Shown in pieces: positions 33,007-42,886 of a DNA stretch of 64,000 bases; within the stretch, counting starts at the first letter, position 1, and every line of letters begins with the position of its first letter. A program made the translations under genes and the position numbers. The stretch is from Bacteroidales bacterium (GTDB lineage: Bacteria; Bacteroidota; Bacteroidia; Bacteroidales; UBA932): positions 1 to 64,000 of the forward strand of contig JAFZXU010000042.1 of NCBI GenBank assembly GCA_017616655.1, written 5' to 3'. The notes under the pieces were generated by a model. The model worked only from the letters and a program-made list of their open reading frames with translations. It was not told where the DNA came from and made no database searches.

Positions 33007-34188
33007 ATGAAACTCAAAACAATTATTCTTTGCGCCGTTGCGGCCCTTATGACCACCGGCAACGCATTCGCGCAAATCAGCAAGTCCGACCCTTCGATCG
33101 AATTTGCACCCAGATTCTATGTCCAGTTCCAGGACGGTGTCGCCTATACCTTCGGTGAGGGTCCCTTTGCGAAACTGATCTCTCCCGTCTTCTATCTCGG
33201 AGGCGGTTATGAGTTCAATCCCCTCCTCTCCGCACGCCTGAACCTGGGCTACGGACAGACCCGCAGCTTCATCAGCGACATCGACAAGGCTTATGCCTCC
33301 AACCTCTTCCAGGCACAGGGCGACGTCATGCTCAACCTTACCAACCTCCTGCTCGGCTACGACCACAAGAGGGCGCTGAACCTTTATCCCTTCATCGGAG
33401 GCGGCGTCAACATGGGTGTCGAGAACTACTGCCAGCACTACCTGCCCAATGCTTGGGAGCCCATCGCCTTCTTCCCCGGTTTCAGGACCGGTCTGCACAT
33501 CGACCTGAGCATCACCAACCACGTGTCGGCCACCCTCGAAGGCAACTATAACTGGATCAACGACAAGTACAACTCCAAGATCGAGAACAAGCTTGACCGC
33601 CAGCTGAATGTTCTCGCCGGCCTCAAGTTCAAGATGGGTCAGGGCTTCCGCACCAGCGCCGCTTACCTGGCAGCACAGGCTGCAGCAGCAGAGGCTGCCC
33701 TTGCAGCTGAAAGGGCTGCAGCGGAACGCGCAGCTGCCGCCAAGGCTGCCGCTGAGAAGGCTGAGCAGGATCGTCTTGCCGCAGAACGCGCCGCAGCTGA
33801 GAAGGCTGCTGCCGACAAGGCTGCCGCTGACGCCGCCGCTGCTGCCGCTCTCCGCGCACAGATGTGCCTTGAGAACTCCTGCGACATCTTCTTCCCTCTC
33901 GACAAGCACTACATCACCAAGGCAGAATCCGTCAAGGTCAAGGCTCTCGCAGAGTTCCTCCTCGCTCACCCCGACTTCAGCGTAGCCCTCTGCGGTTATG
34001 CAGACGTGAACACCGGTACCCACAAGCACAACCTGCCGCTCTCCGAGCGCCGTGTCAACTCCGTCTCCAAGGCTCTCCAGAATCTCGGAGTTCCAGCAGA
34101 CCGCATCGCTACCGACTTCAAGGGTGACACCGTACAGCCGTACAGCACTCCTGAGACCAACCGTGTGGTTATCTGCAAGGTGAGATAA
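33007..34188 (+). CDS. OmpA-family outer membrane protein with Ala-rich linker
   Basis: The 393-residue protein has a signal peptide (residues 1-22, GNAFA then Q), an N-terminal beta-barrel (about 25-215) and a C-terminal OmpA peptidoglycan-binding domain (about 285-393). The last contains CGYADVNTGTHKHN and LSERRVNSV. Between them is an unusual Ala-dense segment (about 217-285) built of AAERAAAE and AAADKAAAD-type units with spaced Glu, Lys and Arg. It should form a long alpha-helix or coiled coil. The protein tethers the outer membrane to the wall. It is likely very highly expressed and is set inside the glycan locus. Confidence 0.9.
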   Translation: MKLKTIILCAVAALMTTGNAFAQISKSDPSIEFAPRFYVQFQDGVAYTFGEGPFAKLISPVFYLGGGYEFNPLLSARLNLGYGQTRSFISDIDKAYASNLFQAQGDVMLNLTNLLLGYDHKRALNLYPFIGGGVNMGVENYCQHYLPNAWEPIAFFPGFRTGLHIDLSITNHVSATLEGNYNWINDKYNSKIENKLDRQLNVLAGLKFKMGQGFRTSAAYLAAQAAAAEAALAAERAAAERAAAAKAAAEKAEQDRLAAERAAAEKAAADKAAADAAAAAALRAQMCLENSCDIFFPLDKHYITKAESVKVKALAEFLLAHPDFSVALCGYADVNTGTHKHNLPLSERRVNSVSKALQNLGVPADRIATDFKGDTVQPYSTPETNRVVICKVR

Positions 34189-34197
34189 CATCTCCCG

Positions 34198-35628
34198 ATG
34201 GCAGCAAAAGCCGCATACGACAAGGGCGAAGGCACCGCAAAGCTGAAGAGAAACCTCTCTCCGGTAAATGTTTGGGCCCTCGCCCTTGGTTGCATCATAG
34301 GATGGGGGGCGTTCGTGATGCCGGGAAACAAATTCCTGCTCTCCGCAGGTCCGCTCGGCACTGCGATAGGTATGGCCTTTGCCGCCCTTGTAATGACCGT
34401 AATCGCGTTCAATTACAACTACATGATCAACACCTACCCGGAGACGGGAGGTGAGTTCGCATTCGCAAGAAACGCCTTCGGCAGGAACCACGCGTTCATC
34501 TGCTCGTGGTTCCTGGGGCTTTCTTACCTTGCGATAGTGGCATTGAACGCCTCCGCACTGGCATTGCTCGGCAGGAACCTGCTGGGCAATGTTTTCCAAT
34601 TCGGATTCCACTATACCGTAGCGGGTTACGACCTCTACTGCGGAGAACTGCTGCTGGCCGTAGCGGCCATCCTGCTCTTCGCCTGGGTCAGCATCCGCGG
34701 AATAAAATCTTCCGGAATCTTCCAGACCGCTCTGGTATTCCTGCTGGTGGGCGGCGTGCTGGTAATCACCATAGCCGCGCTCTTCAGCCCGAAGGCCACT
34801 GTCGCCAACCTCTCACCCGCTTTCCCTCCCGGAAGCGCCCCGATCGCGGGAATCCTCGCGATTATGGCTATCGCACCCTGGACTTTCGTGGGATTCGACA
34901 CAGTACCCCAGGCGGCGGAAGAGTTCAACTTCAAGCCGCGCAAGACCAAGGCCATAATGATCGTCTCGATCTTATTCGGCGCCCTGGTCTATGTGCTTCT
35001 CAACACCGTCAGCGCCGCGGTAGTCCCGGCGGGCTACTCCAACTGGACGGAATATATCTCCGATATCCCCAATCTCAGGGGACTCGAATCCCTGCCCACC
35101 TTCCACGCCGCCAAGGCGCTTCTGGGCAATGCGGGCCTGGTCTTCCTGGGCCTCTCCGTGCTGGCCGCCATCCTTTCGGGAATCGTCGGCTTCTATATGG
35201 CCACCAGCCGCCTGCTCTTCGCGATGGCGCGCGACAGGTTCCTGCCCGCGTGGTTCGCATAGATACATCCCAAGTACGGCACCCCGAGAAACGCCATCAT
35301 CTTCGTAATGGTCTGCTCGCTGGTCGCGCCGTTCTTCGGAAGGACCGCACTCAACTGGATCGTGGATATGTCCGCGATCGGCGCGGCTATCGGCTACGGC
35401 TACACTTCGGCAGCCGCAATGCTGCAGGCACGCAAGGAGGGGCGCACCTGGCTCGTCGCCAGCGGAGCCGCCGGCGTGCTGCTCTCAATCTTCTTCTGCG
35501 TCATACTGCTGATTCCCATCAAGGGCCTCGACTGCTGCCTCGGCAAGGAAGGTTACATCTGCCTGGCCGTCTGGACGGTCCTGGGACTGGTGTTCTACCT
35601 GTCGACCAGGAGGGGGAAGGAAGAATAA
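34198..35628 (+). pseudogene. APC-family amino acid permease interrupted by an in-frame TAG
   Basis: The reading frame from 34198 encodes an APC permease: VWALALGCIIGWGAFVMPG (about 24-42), YPETGGEFAFAR, then about nine membrane helices to FLPAWFA. A TAG at 35260-35262 stops it at residue 354. The same frame continues without another stop to 35628: after the TAG it reads IHPKYGTPRNAIIF, the conserved permease segment after helix 8, and further helices. AAG (Lys) is the expected codon, so one base change explains the stop. It may be a real nonsense mutation, a strain variant or an assembly error. Other genes here end in TAG, so amber recoding is unlikely. Confidence 0.85.
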
Positions 35629-35641
35629 TATTTTTTACATC

Positions 35642-36352
35642 ATGAACGTAGCAATCATCATCGCCGGTGGTTCCGGCTCAAGGATGGGGCAGAGCATCCC
35701 CAAGCAATTCATAACTATCCACGACAAGCCGGTTCTCTTCTACACCCTCGAAGGCTTCCAGAAGCATCCCATGATCGATGCCATCGAGGTCGTATGCATC
35801 GAGGGCTGGCAAGAAGTGGTCTGGGCTTATGCCAAACAGTTCAACATCGACAAGCTCAAATGGATTGTCCCGGGAGGCAATTCGGGTCAGGAATCTATCC
35901 GCAACGGCGTTTTCAACCTCGAGGGAAAATGCAACGACGATGATATTGTAATCATACACGACGGCATACGCCCGCTGGTGGACGCATTCGTGCTGACCGA
36001 CGTCATCGAAATGGCGCAGAAAAAAGGCAACGGTGTAACCTCTATGCCTTATAACGAGCAGATTTTCCTCATCAACGAAGAGGACCCCACCACCACGTGC
36101 AAATACATTCCCCGCGAAACCCTCAGAAGGGTTGCGACGCCACAGGCCTACAGGTTCGGCAAGCTCGACTGGGCATACCACGAGGCTTTCGCCAGGGAAA
36201 TAGGCATCTACGGCTCATCCTACACCAACACGATGATGGTGGAGCTCGGCGAAACGCTCCACTTCGCGGCCGGAAGCGACAAGAATATCAAGCTTACCAC
36301 CAAGGACGATCTCGAACTGTTCAAGGGGTATCTGGAGCGGGAGAAAGAGTAA
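35642..36352 (+). CDS. IspD/TarI-family cytidylyltransferase
   Basis: The 236-residue protein transfers CMP from CTP to a phosphorylated alcohol or sugar. It has the IspD-superfamily IIAGGSGSRMG (6-16) with PKQF and the HDGIRPLVD motif (about 105-113). The RVATPQAYRF and late TKDDLELFKGYL segments are also present. Placement in a glycan locus, directly before an SDR gene, points to a TarI-type CDP-polyol or CDP-sugar pathway and not isoprenoid synthesis. A LicD-family transferase that could use the product lies 6.5 kb downstream. The exact substrate is unknown. Confidence 0.8.
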   Translation: MNVAIIIAGGSGSRMGQSIPKQFITIHDKPVLFYTLEGFQKHPMIDAIEVVCIEGWQEVVWAYAKQFNIDKLKWIVPGGNSGQESIRNGVFNLEGKCNDDDIVIIHDGIRPLVDAFVLTDVIEMAQKKGNGVTSMPYNEQIFLINEEDPTTTCKYIPRETLRRVATPQAYRFGKLDWAYHEAFAREIGIYGSSYTNTMMVELGETLHFAAGSDKNIKLTTKDDLELFKGYLEREKE

Positions 36353-36354
36353 AG

Positions 36355-37413
36355 ATGAAACGGCTTACCGACAATCAGCTCTACCTCAAGGACCTTGACG
36401 CCATTGTTTCTGCGCCATTCCTTCCGTGGGACGAACTAAAGGACGTCTCCCTTTTCATTTCCGGAGCGACCGGAATGATCGGGAGCTGCCTCGTCGACGC
36501 CATTATGCTCAACAACAGGGATTTCAACCTGAACTGCAAGGTTTATGCGCTCTCCAGAAACAGGGAGAACGCCCGCGCAAGGTTTTCCGAATGGGCTGAT
36601 CACCCCCTCCTGCAAATAATCGAAGGAGATGTCAACGACGCCGTCCCCTTCCCTGACGGCGAATCCGTCGACTTTGTCCTGCATCTGGCCAGCAACACCC
36701 ATCCCGTCGCCTATGCCACGGATCCCATAGGGACCATCACGGCAAATATAATCGGCACCAGGAACATGCTGGAACTGGCCGTACGCTGCAAGGCAAAACG
36801 TTTTCTCTTTGCCTCGTCGAACGAGATATACGGTGAAAACCGGGGAGACCGGGAACTTTTCGACGAAACGTACCTCGGCTACATCGACTGCAACACCCTT
36901 CGGGCGGGTTATCCCGAAAGCAAACGCTGCGGCGAGGCCCTGTGCCAGGCATACAGGTCACAATGCGGGTTGGATGTCGTCATTGCCCGACTGACCCGGT
37001 CATTCGGTCCCACGCTTCTGAGTTCTGATACCAAGGCGCTTTCTCAATTCCTGAAGAACGGTCTTAACGGCGAAGATATCGTTCTCAAGAGTGCCGGAAA
37101 CCAATACTATTCCTACACGTACGTCGCAGATGCCGTAACGGGGATCCTGACCATATTGCTCAAAGGGCAGAACGGAGAAGCCTACAATGTGGCGGACTCA
37201 TCCTGCGACATCAGGCTTAAAGACCTTGCTCAGTGCATTGCAGATATCTGCGGAACCAATGTCGTATTCCGGTTGCCGGACGATATCGAAGCCGCCGGCT
37301 TCAGCAAGGCGACAAAAGCCCGTTTGGACGGAACGAAGTTGAGGACTTTGGGCTGGAGATCCATGTTTTCCATCGAAACCGCCCTCGAAAGGACACTTGA
37401 AATGCTTCGATAA
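36355..37413 (+). CDS. NAD(P)-dependent epimerase/dehydratase (extended SDR)
   Basis: A 352-residue nucleotide-sugar SDR. The cofactor motif GATGMIGS (about 38-45) and the catalytic ASSNEIYG plus YPESK (about 182-186) are clear, with RLTRSFGP following. The start at 36355 leaves a 2-base gap after the cytidylyltransferase gene, so the two are likely coupled. The pair resembles a split form of bifunctional cytidylyltransferase/reductase proteins such as Acs1, but those use a classical SDR, so a CDP-sugar or dTDP-sugar modifying role is equally possible. Confidence 0.78.
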   Translation: MKRLTDNQLYLKDLDAIVSAPFLPWDELKDVSLFISGATGMIGSCLVDAIMLNNRDFNLNCKVYALSRNRENARARFSEWADHPLLQIIEGDVNDAVPFPDGESVDFVLHLASNTHPVAYATDPIGTITANIIGTRNMLELAVRCKAKRFLFASSNEIYGENRGDRELFDETYLGYIDCNTLRAGYPESKRCGEALCQAYRSQCGLDVVIARLTRSFGPTLLSSDTKALSQFLKNGLNGEDIVLKSAGNQYYSYTYVADAVTGILTILLKGQNGEAYNVADSSCDIRLKDLAQCIADICGTNVVFRLPDDIEAAGFSKATKARLDGTKLRTLGWRSMFSIETALERTLEMLR

Positions 37414-37424
37414 TCAAAATTATT

Positions 37425-37826
37425 ATGGAAGGGGTAAAGATCATCCAATTAAGCAAGGTGCTGGACAGGCGGGGAAATCTCTCCGTGATTGAAGAGATTA
37501 AAGATATTCCATTCACCATCAAGCGCGCATATTGGATCTATGATGTCCCAGGAGGTTCAGACCGTGGGGGACATGCCTACCTGAAAAACAAAGAGTTTAT
37601 CGTAGCTTTATCCGGAAGTTTTGACGTCCTTCTGGACAATGGCCGTGAAAAAGAGGTTTTTCACTTGAACAGGTCATATTACGGCCTTCTCGTGGAGAAC
37701 CGCATCTGGCGGCAGATGATCAATTTCTCCACTAATTCGCTGGCGTTTATCGTTTCATCGGAAGATTACGACGTCTCTGACTATATCCGCGATTACGACC
37801 TGTTTAAAAAAGAGTATGCCCGATGA
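37425..37826 (+). CDS. FdtA/QdtA-like sugar 3,4-ketoisomerase paralogue with altered active site
   Basis: A 133-residue cupin of the WxcM-like/FdtA family, which isomerises dTDP-4-keto-6-deoxyglucose to the 3-keto form. It shares the RGNLSVIEE start and the RAYWIYDVPGG strand. The family HxHK motif reads HAYLK here: His 50 is kept but the second His is Tyr 52. It overlaps the next, canonical FdtA by 4 bases (ATGA). It may have a shifted activity or act as a partner of the canonical enzyme. The DNA here is more AT-rich than the flanks. Confidence 0.75.
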   Translation: MEGVKIIQLSKVLDRRGNLSVIEEIKDIPFTIKRAYWIYDVPGGSDRGGHAYLKNKEFIVALSGSFDVLLDNGREKEVFHLNRSYYGLLVENRIWRQMINFSTNSLAFIVSSEDYDVSDYIRDYDLFKKEYAR

Positions 37827-38242
37827 ATACCGTTGATGATTGTTTCATTATTGAACTGGACAAGCACCATAGCGACAGAAAAGGGAATCTTTCTGTCGTG
37901 CGGGAGTTTGTCGACATCCCTTTCAGTATTCGGAGGGCTTATTACTTGTATGACATCCCCGGTGGAGAAGCTAGGGGATCGCACGCCCACAAACAACTTG
38001 AGCAATTGATTATCGCAGCTTCCGGGTCATTTACGGTAACTCTTGACGATTCAATGAAGAAGCGCTCTTTTTTCCTGAACCGTCCTTATCAGGCGCTTTA
38101 TGTATGTCCGGGGATATGGCGGGACCTCGGCGACTTCTCATCCGGTTCCGTTTGTCTGGTCCTTGCCTCCGAACGATATGACGAGACAGATTATCTGAGG
38201 GATTACGGTGACTTTCTTTCATATAAAAAATCCGGACAATGA
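37823..38242 (+). CDS. fdtA: FdtA-like dTDP-6-deoxy-hex-4-ulose 3,4-ketoisomerase
   Basis: A 139-residue cupin with the full family pattern: [11 protein letters not shown] (about 19-29), [21 protein letters not shown] with His 54 and His 56 (in pieces, about 37-57), and ASGSFTVTL. It makes the 3-keto sugar used by the aminotransferase FdtB to give dTDP-Fuc3N or Qui3N. It is locked by ATGA overlaps to the paralogue upstream and the acetyltransferase downstream. The two enzymes that make the precursor (RmlA, RmlB) are not in this window. Confidence 0.85.
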   Translation: MNTVDDCFIIELDKHHSDRKGNLSVVREFVDIPFSIRRAYYLYDIPGGEARGSHAHKQLEQLIIAASGSFTVTLDDSMKKRSFFLNRPYQALYVCPGIWRDLGDFSSGSVCLVLASERYDETDYLRDYGDFLSYKKSGQ

Positions 38243-38697
38243 TCCATCCGCTATCAGACTGCTTAAACGCCCACATCCATGAGAGCACCAATATCTGGCA
38301 GTTTACGGTTGTATTGCCCGGAGCTGTCATCGGGCGTAACTGTAATATCTGTTCCCATTGTTTCATTGAAAACGAGGTTTCCATCGGGGACAATGTCACG
38401 ATTAAAGCGGGCGTGAAGATTTGGGACGGCGTGACAATCGAAGACGATGTATTTGTCGGTGCGAATGTATCGTTCACAAACGACACATATCCCAGATCGA
38501 AACACTACGACACGACCCTCCTTCAGACAAAAGTCTGCAAAGGAGCGTCAATCGGAGCTAATGCGGTCATCCTTCCCGGAGTAACCATTGGAGAGAGGGC
38601 TATCGTCGGAGCGGGCTCCGTCGTCACGAAAGACATTCCCTCCGAAGAAATCTGGGCAGGTAATCCTGCCGTATTTTTAAGAAAAGCTGATAAATGA
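38239..38697 (+). CDS. FdtC/WbbJ-like sugar N-acetyltransferase
   Basis: A 152-residue left-handed beta-helix acyltransferase, with hexapeptides from [10 protein letters not shown] to [10 protein letters not shown] and the VVTKDIP and GNPAVFLR ending of the WbbJ/xenobiotic acetyltransferase group. The insert [11 protein letters not shown] (about 79-89) is characteristic of the dTDP-3-amino-sugar acetyltransferases FdtC and QdtC. Its position between FdtA and FdtB agrees with acetylation of the 3-amino group. It overlaps both neighbours by 4 bases. Confidence 0.82.
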   Translation: MIHPLSDCLNAHIHESTNIWQFTVVLPGAVIGRNCNICSHCFIENEVSIGDNVTIKAGVKIWDGVTIEDDVFVGANVSFTNDTYPRSKHYDTTLLQTKVCKGASIGANAVILPGVTIGERAIVGAGSVVTKDIPSEEIWAGNPAVFLRKADK

Positions 38698-39803
38698 TTC
38701 CCTTTTTATCCCTGAAAGAGGTCACGAAACTTCATGGCGAAGAGATAGAAGAAGCCGTGACGCGTGTGGTGAAAAGCGGCTGGTATCTCCAGGGCGAGGA
38801 AAACGCCATGTTCGAAGAGAACTACGCCAGGTTTATCGGCACAGACTATGCAATCGGCTGCGGCAACGGTCTTGATGCCCTGATATGGATATTCAGGGCA
38901 TATATCGAGCTGGGAGTGATGAAACCGGGAGATGAAGTGATTGTTCCGGCAAACACTTACATTGCCACGATTCTGGCCTTGACGGATAACGGCCTTGTGC
39001 CTGTCCTCTGTGAGCCCAAACCCGACACCCTGGAGATTGACGATGAATTAATCGAGGGACTGGTCACCTCCAGAACCAGGGCAATCGTCATCGTTCATCT
39101 GTATGGGCGTAACGCTTATACCGACAGGATCGGGCAGTTATGCAATAAATACAACTTGAAACTGGTCGAGGACAATGCCCAGGCTCACGGGTGCCGCCAT
39201 TTCGACGGCCGGATGACCGGAAGTATAGGCGACGCCGCCGGCCACAGTTTCTACCCGGGCAAGAACCTGGGGGCGCTCGGTGACGGCGGGGCGGTAACCA
39301 CCAATGATTCGAATTTGGCCACGACCATCAGAGCCCTGGCCAACTATGGCAGCCAGAGGAAGTATTTTTGTATGTATCAGGGAAGGAACAGCCGCCTCGA
39401 TGAGATTCAGGCTGCTGTCCTTAGCGTCAAATTGAAATACCTGACAGAAGACAATTCACACCGGCAACTGATTGCCGACTATTATTATAAGCACATCCAC
39501 AATCCCCTCATCGACCTGCCGGTGCGCCTTCCGGATGCACAGAACGTCTATCACCTTTTCCCTATTCTGGTCAACGGCGGAAGGCGGGACTCCCTTCATG
39601 AATATTTGGACGACAACGGCATCGGAACGGTCATCCATTATCCGATTCCTCCGCATAAACAAGCATGCTACCGCGGCCTTAACTGCAAATCGTTTCCCGT
39701 AACAGAGCATATTTCATCCTGCGAACTGTCTCTTCCCATCGGCCCCTGCCTTTCATTGGATGACGCGGCGGAGGTGGTGTCGAGAATCAATGCTTTTTCA
39801 TAG
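38694..39803 (+). CDS. fdtB: FdtB-like dTDP-3-keto-sugar aminotransferase (DegT/DnrJ/EryC1)
   Basis: The PLP enzyme adds the 3-amino group to the keto sugar. The 369-residue product has the start [17 protein letters not shown] (about 60-68), VEDNAQAHG (about 158-166), the PLP Lys in [15 protein letters not shown] (about residue 190) and SRLDEIQAA. The last 50 residues have the [10 protein letters not shown] family ending. It is coupled to the acetyltransferase by an ATGA overlap and ends the dTDP-3-acetamido-sugar set. Confidence 0.88.
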   Translation: MIPFLSLKEVTKLHGEEIEEAVTRVVKSGWYLQGEENAMFEENYARFIGTDYAIGCGNGLDALIWIFRAYIELGVMKPGDEVIVPANTYIATILALTDNGLVPVLCEPKPDTLEIDDELIEGLVTSRTRAIVIVHLYGRNAYTDRIGQLCNKYNLKLVEDNAQAHGCRHFDGRMTGSIGDAAGHSFYPGKNLGALGDGGAVTTNDSNLATTIRALANYGSQRKYFCMYQGRNSRLDEIQAAVLSVKLKYLTEDNSHRQLIADYYYKHIHNPLIDLPVRLPDAQNVYHLFPILVNGGRRDSLHEYLDDNGIGTVIHYPIPPHKQACYRGLNCKSFPVTEHISSCELSLPIGPCLSLDDAAEVVSRINAFS

Positions 39804-39806
39804 CTT

Positions 39807-40694
39807 ATGGATAAGCCGTTAGTTACAGTTTCAATCATTACCTATAACTCTGCCGGAACGGTAATTGAGACGCTCGACAGCATATATGCTCAAACGTATC
39901 CGGATATCGAGCTGATTATTTCCGACGATTACTCGTCAGATGAGACTGTAAATCTCTGCAGGAACTGGGTAATGAAGAACGGTTCCCGGTTCCAGGCTTG
40001 CAAGATATTGGAATCGGCCAGGAATACGGGCATTACTGCCAATTGCAACCGCGCGATAGCTGATGCCAATGGGCGATTTCTTAAGTTGCTGGCGGGAGAC
40101 GACTTACTGGAACCGTATGCTGTTTCCGAGTATGTCCGGTATATGCTGGATAATCCTCAATCGGTTTATGTTTTCAGCAAGGTTACTGTATTCGGCAATA
40201 ATCCGGATGCAATCAGGTTGTTTACCGACACTATCTTTGATTACTCTTTTTTCAATCTGGGAAAAAAAGAGCAATATGAGTGGCTTATCGGACATTGGTT
40301 TCAACCCATTCCGGCGGCTTCTGCGTTTGTCAGTATCGAGAATGCCAAAAATGCAGGCGTTTATTATTTCGATGAAAGAATCCCCATGTTGGAAGACTGG
40401 CCGAAATGGATATTATTGTCACAGAAAGGCATTGATTTCTGCTTCATTGACAAACCTTTGGTTCGCTATCGTGTGACCGACAATTCCGTATGTTCAGGAG
40501 AGCGATACAAAGATTCTTTCATAAAGTCCAGAACCCTGCTGTATCGATACTGTCAGTTCAAACCCACAATCAAATTGTTTGGATTAAGGCGCGCTGTGTT
40601 TTTGTACATAAAGAATATGGCGAAATCCACAAATCATCCGTTCTGGACAACGCTATTCCGTATTTCATCCTATTTTCTGAGAGTCCGTAAATAA
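39807..40694 (+). CDS. GT2 family glycosyltransferase
   Basis: A 295-residue GT-A glycosyltransferase: VSIITYNSAGTVIETLDSI (about 8-26), IISDDYSSDET (about 37-47) and the metal-site region KLLAGDDLLEP (about 91-101). A C-terminal basic, hydrophobic segment follows. Donor and acceptor are unknown; it probably extends the repeat unit after the Fuc3NAc/Qui3NAc-type sugar. Its codons and base composition are clearly more AT-rich than in the housekeeping part of the window. Confidence 0.82.
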   Translation: MDKPLVTVSIITYNSAGTVIETLDSIYAQTYPDIELIISDDYSSDETVNLCRNWVMKNGSRFQACKILESARNTGITANCNRAIADANGRFLKLLAGDDLLEPYAVSEYVRYMLDNPQSVYVFSKVTVFGNNPDAIRLFTDTIFDYSFFNLGKKEQYEWLIGHWFQPIPAASAFVSIENAKNAGVYYFDERIPMLEDWPKWILLSQKGIDFCFIDKPLVRYRVTDNSVCSGERYKDSFIKSRTLLYRYCQFKPTIKLFGLRRAVFLYIKNMAKSTNHPFWTTLFRISSYFLRVRK

Positions 40695-40701
40695 ATCTGT
40701 C

Positions 40702-41832
40702 ATGCAATACGATTTCCTGATTGTCGGCTCCGGGCTTTATGGGGCGACCTTCGCCCACTTGGCAAGAAAGGCAGGTAAAAGATGCCTCGTCATCGACAAG
40801 AGGCCGCATCTTGGCGGCAACGTTTATTGCGAGAATATCAACGGCATAAATGTCCATAAGTACGGCGCCCATATATTCCACACATCAAACAAAGAGGTCT
40901 GGGACTTCGTGAACGCAATCGTCCCGTTCAACCGTTATACTAATTCCCCGGTTGCCAACTATCAGGGCGAACTATACAATCTGCCTTTCAACATGAACAC
41001 GTTCCACCAGATGTGGGGCGTGGCCACACCGGAAGATGCACGACGGATAATCGAGGATCAGCGTGCCGAAGCGAAGTCAGCCATGGCCGCCGCCGGTGTC
41101 ACCGAACCGCGGAATCTGGAGGAACAGGCGCTGCTGCTTATCGGGCGCGACATTTACGAAAAACTGATTAAAGGATATACAGAGAAGCAGTGGGGACGCA
41201 AATGCACCGATCTTCCCGCCTTCATCATCAGACGCCTTCCTGTCCGGTTCGTCTATGACAACAACTACTTCAACGACAAGTATCAAGGCATCCCCGAAGG
41301 AGGATACAACAAGTTGATCGAGGGCCTGCTGGAAAGGGTGGAGACAAGGACCGACGCTGATTTCTTCGCTGACAGGGCCTATTGGGAGAGTCTTGCCGAC
41401 AGGATTGTTTACACCGGGCCTATAGACGAATTCTTCGGATTCCGTTTCGGGAAACTCAACTACCGTACCGTCCGGTTCGAGCATGAAGTATTGGACATTC
41501 CCAACTATCAGGGAAACGCCGTCATCAATTACACATCGGCTGATGTTCCATTCACCAGGATCATTGAGCACAAGCATTTTGAATTGTTCGGCCAGGCCGT
41601 ATATGACTCTCCCTCAACAGTGATCAGCCGTGAATACAGCACCGAGTGGAAAGAGGGGCTTGAGCCATACTATCCCGTCAACGACGATGCCAATACTGCC
41701 CTGTATCTCAAATACAAGACTCTGGCAGATGCCGAAGAAGGTGTCATTTTCGGCGGAAGGCTTGCAGAGTACAAGTATTATGATATGGCCCCTGTCATCG
41801 AAAAAGTGATAAATCTTTACAAAAATGAATAA
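40702..41832 (+). CDS. glf: UDP-galactopyranose mutase
   Basis: The flavoenzyme converts UDP-galactopyranose to UDP-galactofuranose. The 376-residue product has the FAD motif VGSGLYGATFA (7-17), RPHLGGNVY (about 33-41), HKYGAHIFHT (about 50-59), and the EKQWGRK and PEGGYNKLIEG segments. The presence of glf predicts galactofuranose in the glycan. It overlaps the next GT2 gene by 8 bases. Confidence 0.95.
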   Translation: MQYDFLIVGSGLYGATFAHLARKAGKRCLVIDKRPHLGGNVYCENINGINVHKYGAHIFHTSNKEVWDFVNAIVPFNRYTNSPVANYQGELYNLPFNMNTFHQMWGVATPEDARRIIEDQRAEAKSAMAAAGVTEPRNLEEQALLLIGRDIYEKLIKGYTEKQWGRKCTDLPAFIIRRLPVRFVYDNNYFNDKYQGIPEGGYNKLIEGLLERVETRTDADFFADRAYWESLADRIVYTGPIDEFFGFRFGKLNYRTVRFEHEVLDIPNYQGNAVINYTSADVPFTRIIEHKHFELFGQAVYDSPSTVISREYSTEWKEGLEPYYPVNDDANTALYLKYKTLADAEEGVIFGGRLAEYKYYDMAPVIEKVINLYKNE

Positions 41833-42865
41833 GATTCTGACGATTGTCATCCCCTCCTATAACATGGAGAAGTATCTGGACAGGTGCCTCTCTTCCCTGA
41901 TTGTAGACAATGACCTGATGGACAGATTCGAGGCTCTCATAGTCAACGACGGATCGAAGGACCGCACGTCGGAAATCGCTCACGGATACGAAGCCCGCTT
42001 CCCGGGCACATTCCGCGTCATTGACAAGGAGAACGGGCATTACGGCAGCTGCGTCAACGCCGGACTTGCCGAAGCGGAGGGAGACTACATCAAAATCCTG
42101 GATGCGGACGATTTTTTTGCGGCGGGGTTCTCCGACTATCTCTCTTTTCTGGAAAAGACTGATGCCGACCTTGTCCTTACCGAAAGTATTTCCGTCGACG
42201 AAGACGGGAATATGCTCTCAAAGACATCGTTTCACCTGCCCCCGAATGAAACCGCGGTTGTCAACCTTCTCAATGACAGCGGAATAAAGCATCTGGACCA
42301 TTTCAATATAACCTGGAGGACATCTCTGCTCAAAGAAATGGGATATCGACAGACACAGGGGATCTCCTACACCGATCTGGAATGGTCGACGCTCCCGTCA
42401 AGCAGGATTGCCTCCGTGGCATATTGTCCGGCTACGGTTTATTGTTATCTGAGAGGAAGGATCGGACAGTCGGTGGATATCGGATATCGCAAGAACAATA
42501 TGTGGATGGAGAATCAGGTAGTGCTCGGCATCGCCAGGCGATATGAGTCGATAAACGAATGTATGCTTCCCGGAAATGCACTCCTCTTCAAGAATCTGAC
42601 TGCGTTTCTGATTCAGCAGGTTTACTTCCATTATCTGGTCAATTTCCCTCACAGCCTCGACGAGGCGGAACTTGTCTCTTTCGACAAAAGCCTCCTGGAA
42701 ACCAGCAAAACGCTTTATGATGCCGTTTCCGATGCCCGTGACGTACGGAAGTTCGGCACATTCCACTATATAAGGGATTTCCGGAAAAAGGGCACAAGGA
42801 AAACCCTGAAATACGCCTTCGTCGATGCCTGCATCGCTATTGGCTCAATATTCAGGAAACACTGA
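41825..42865 (+). CDS. GT2 family glycosyltransferase
   Basis: A 346-residue GT-A enzyme: IVIPSYNMEKYLDRCLSSL (about 7-25), IVNDGSKDRT (about 38-47), ENGHYGSCVNAG (about 69-80) and the DADDFF metal motif (about 92-97). The C-terminal third is less conserved. It is coupled to glf, so a galactofuranosyl role is possible but not shown by sequence. Confidence 0.82.
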   Translation: MNKILTIVIPSYNMEKYLDRCLSSLIVDNDLMDRFEALIVNDGSKDRTSEIAHGYEARFPGTFRVIDKENGHYGSCVNAGLAEAEGDYIKILDADDFFAAGFSDYLSFLEKTDADLVLTESISVDEDGNMLSKTSFHLPPNETAVVNLLNDSGIKHLDHFNITWRTSLLKEMGYRQTQGISYTDLEWSTLPSSRIASVAYCPATVYCYLRGRIGQSVDIGYRKNNMWMENQVVLGIARRYESINECMLPGNALLFKNLTAFLIQQVYFHYLVNFPHSLDEAELVSFDKSLLETSKTLYDAVSDARDVRKFGTFHYIRDFRKKGTRKTLKYAFVDACIAIGSIFRKH

Positions 42866-42886
42866 CAACACACCGGGTACTCTTCA

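Noticed and set aside
32962-34611. 549-codon minus-strand frame over ompA and the permease
   Set aside because: It mirrors the Ala-rich ompA repeat as Ser/Cys-rich sequence and has no recognisable domains.
35260-35262. TAG reassigned to an amino acid
   Set aside because: Other genes in the window, including infB, the M49 peptidase gene and the FrhB fusion gene, end with TAG at the expected length, so TAG works as stop.
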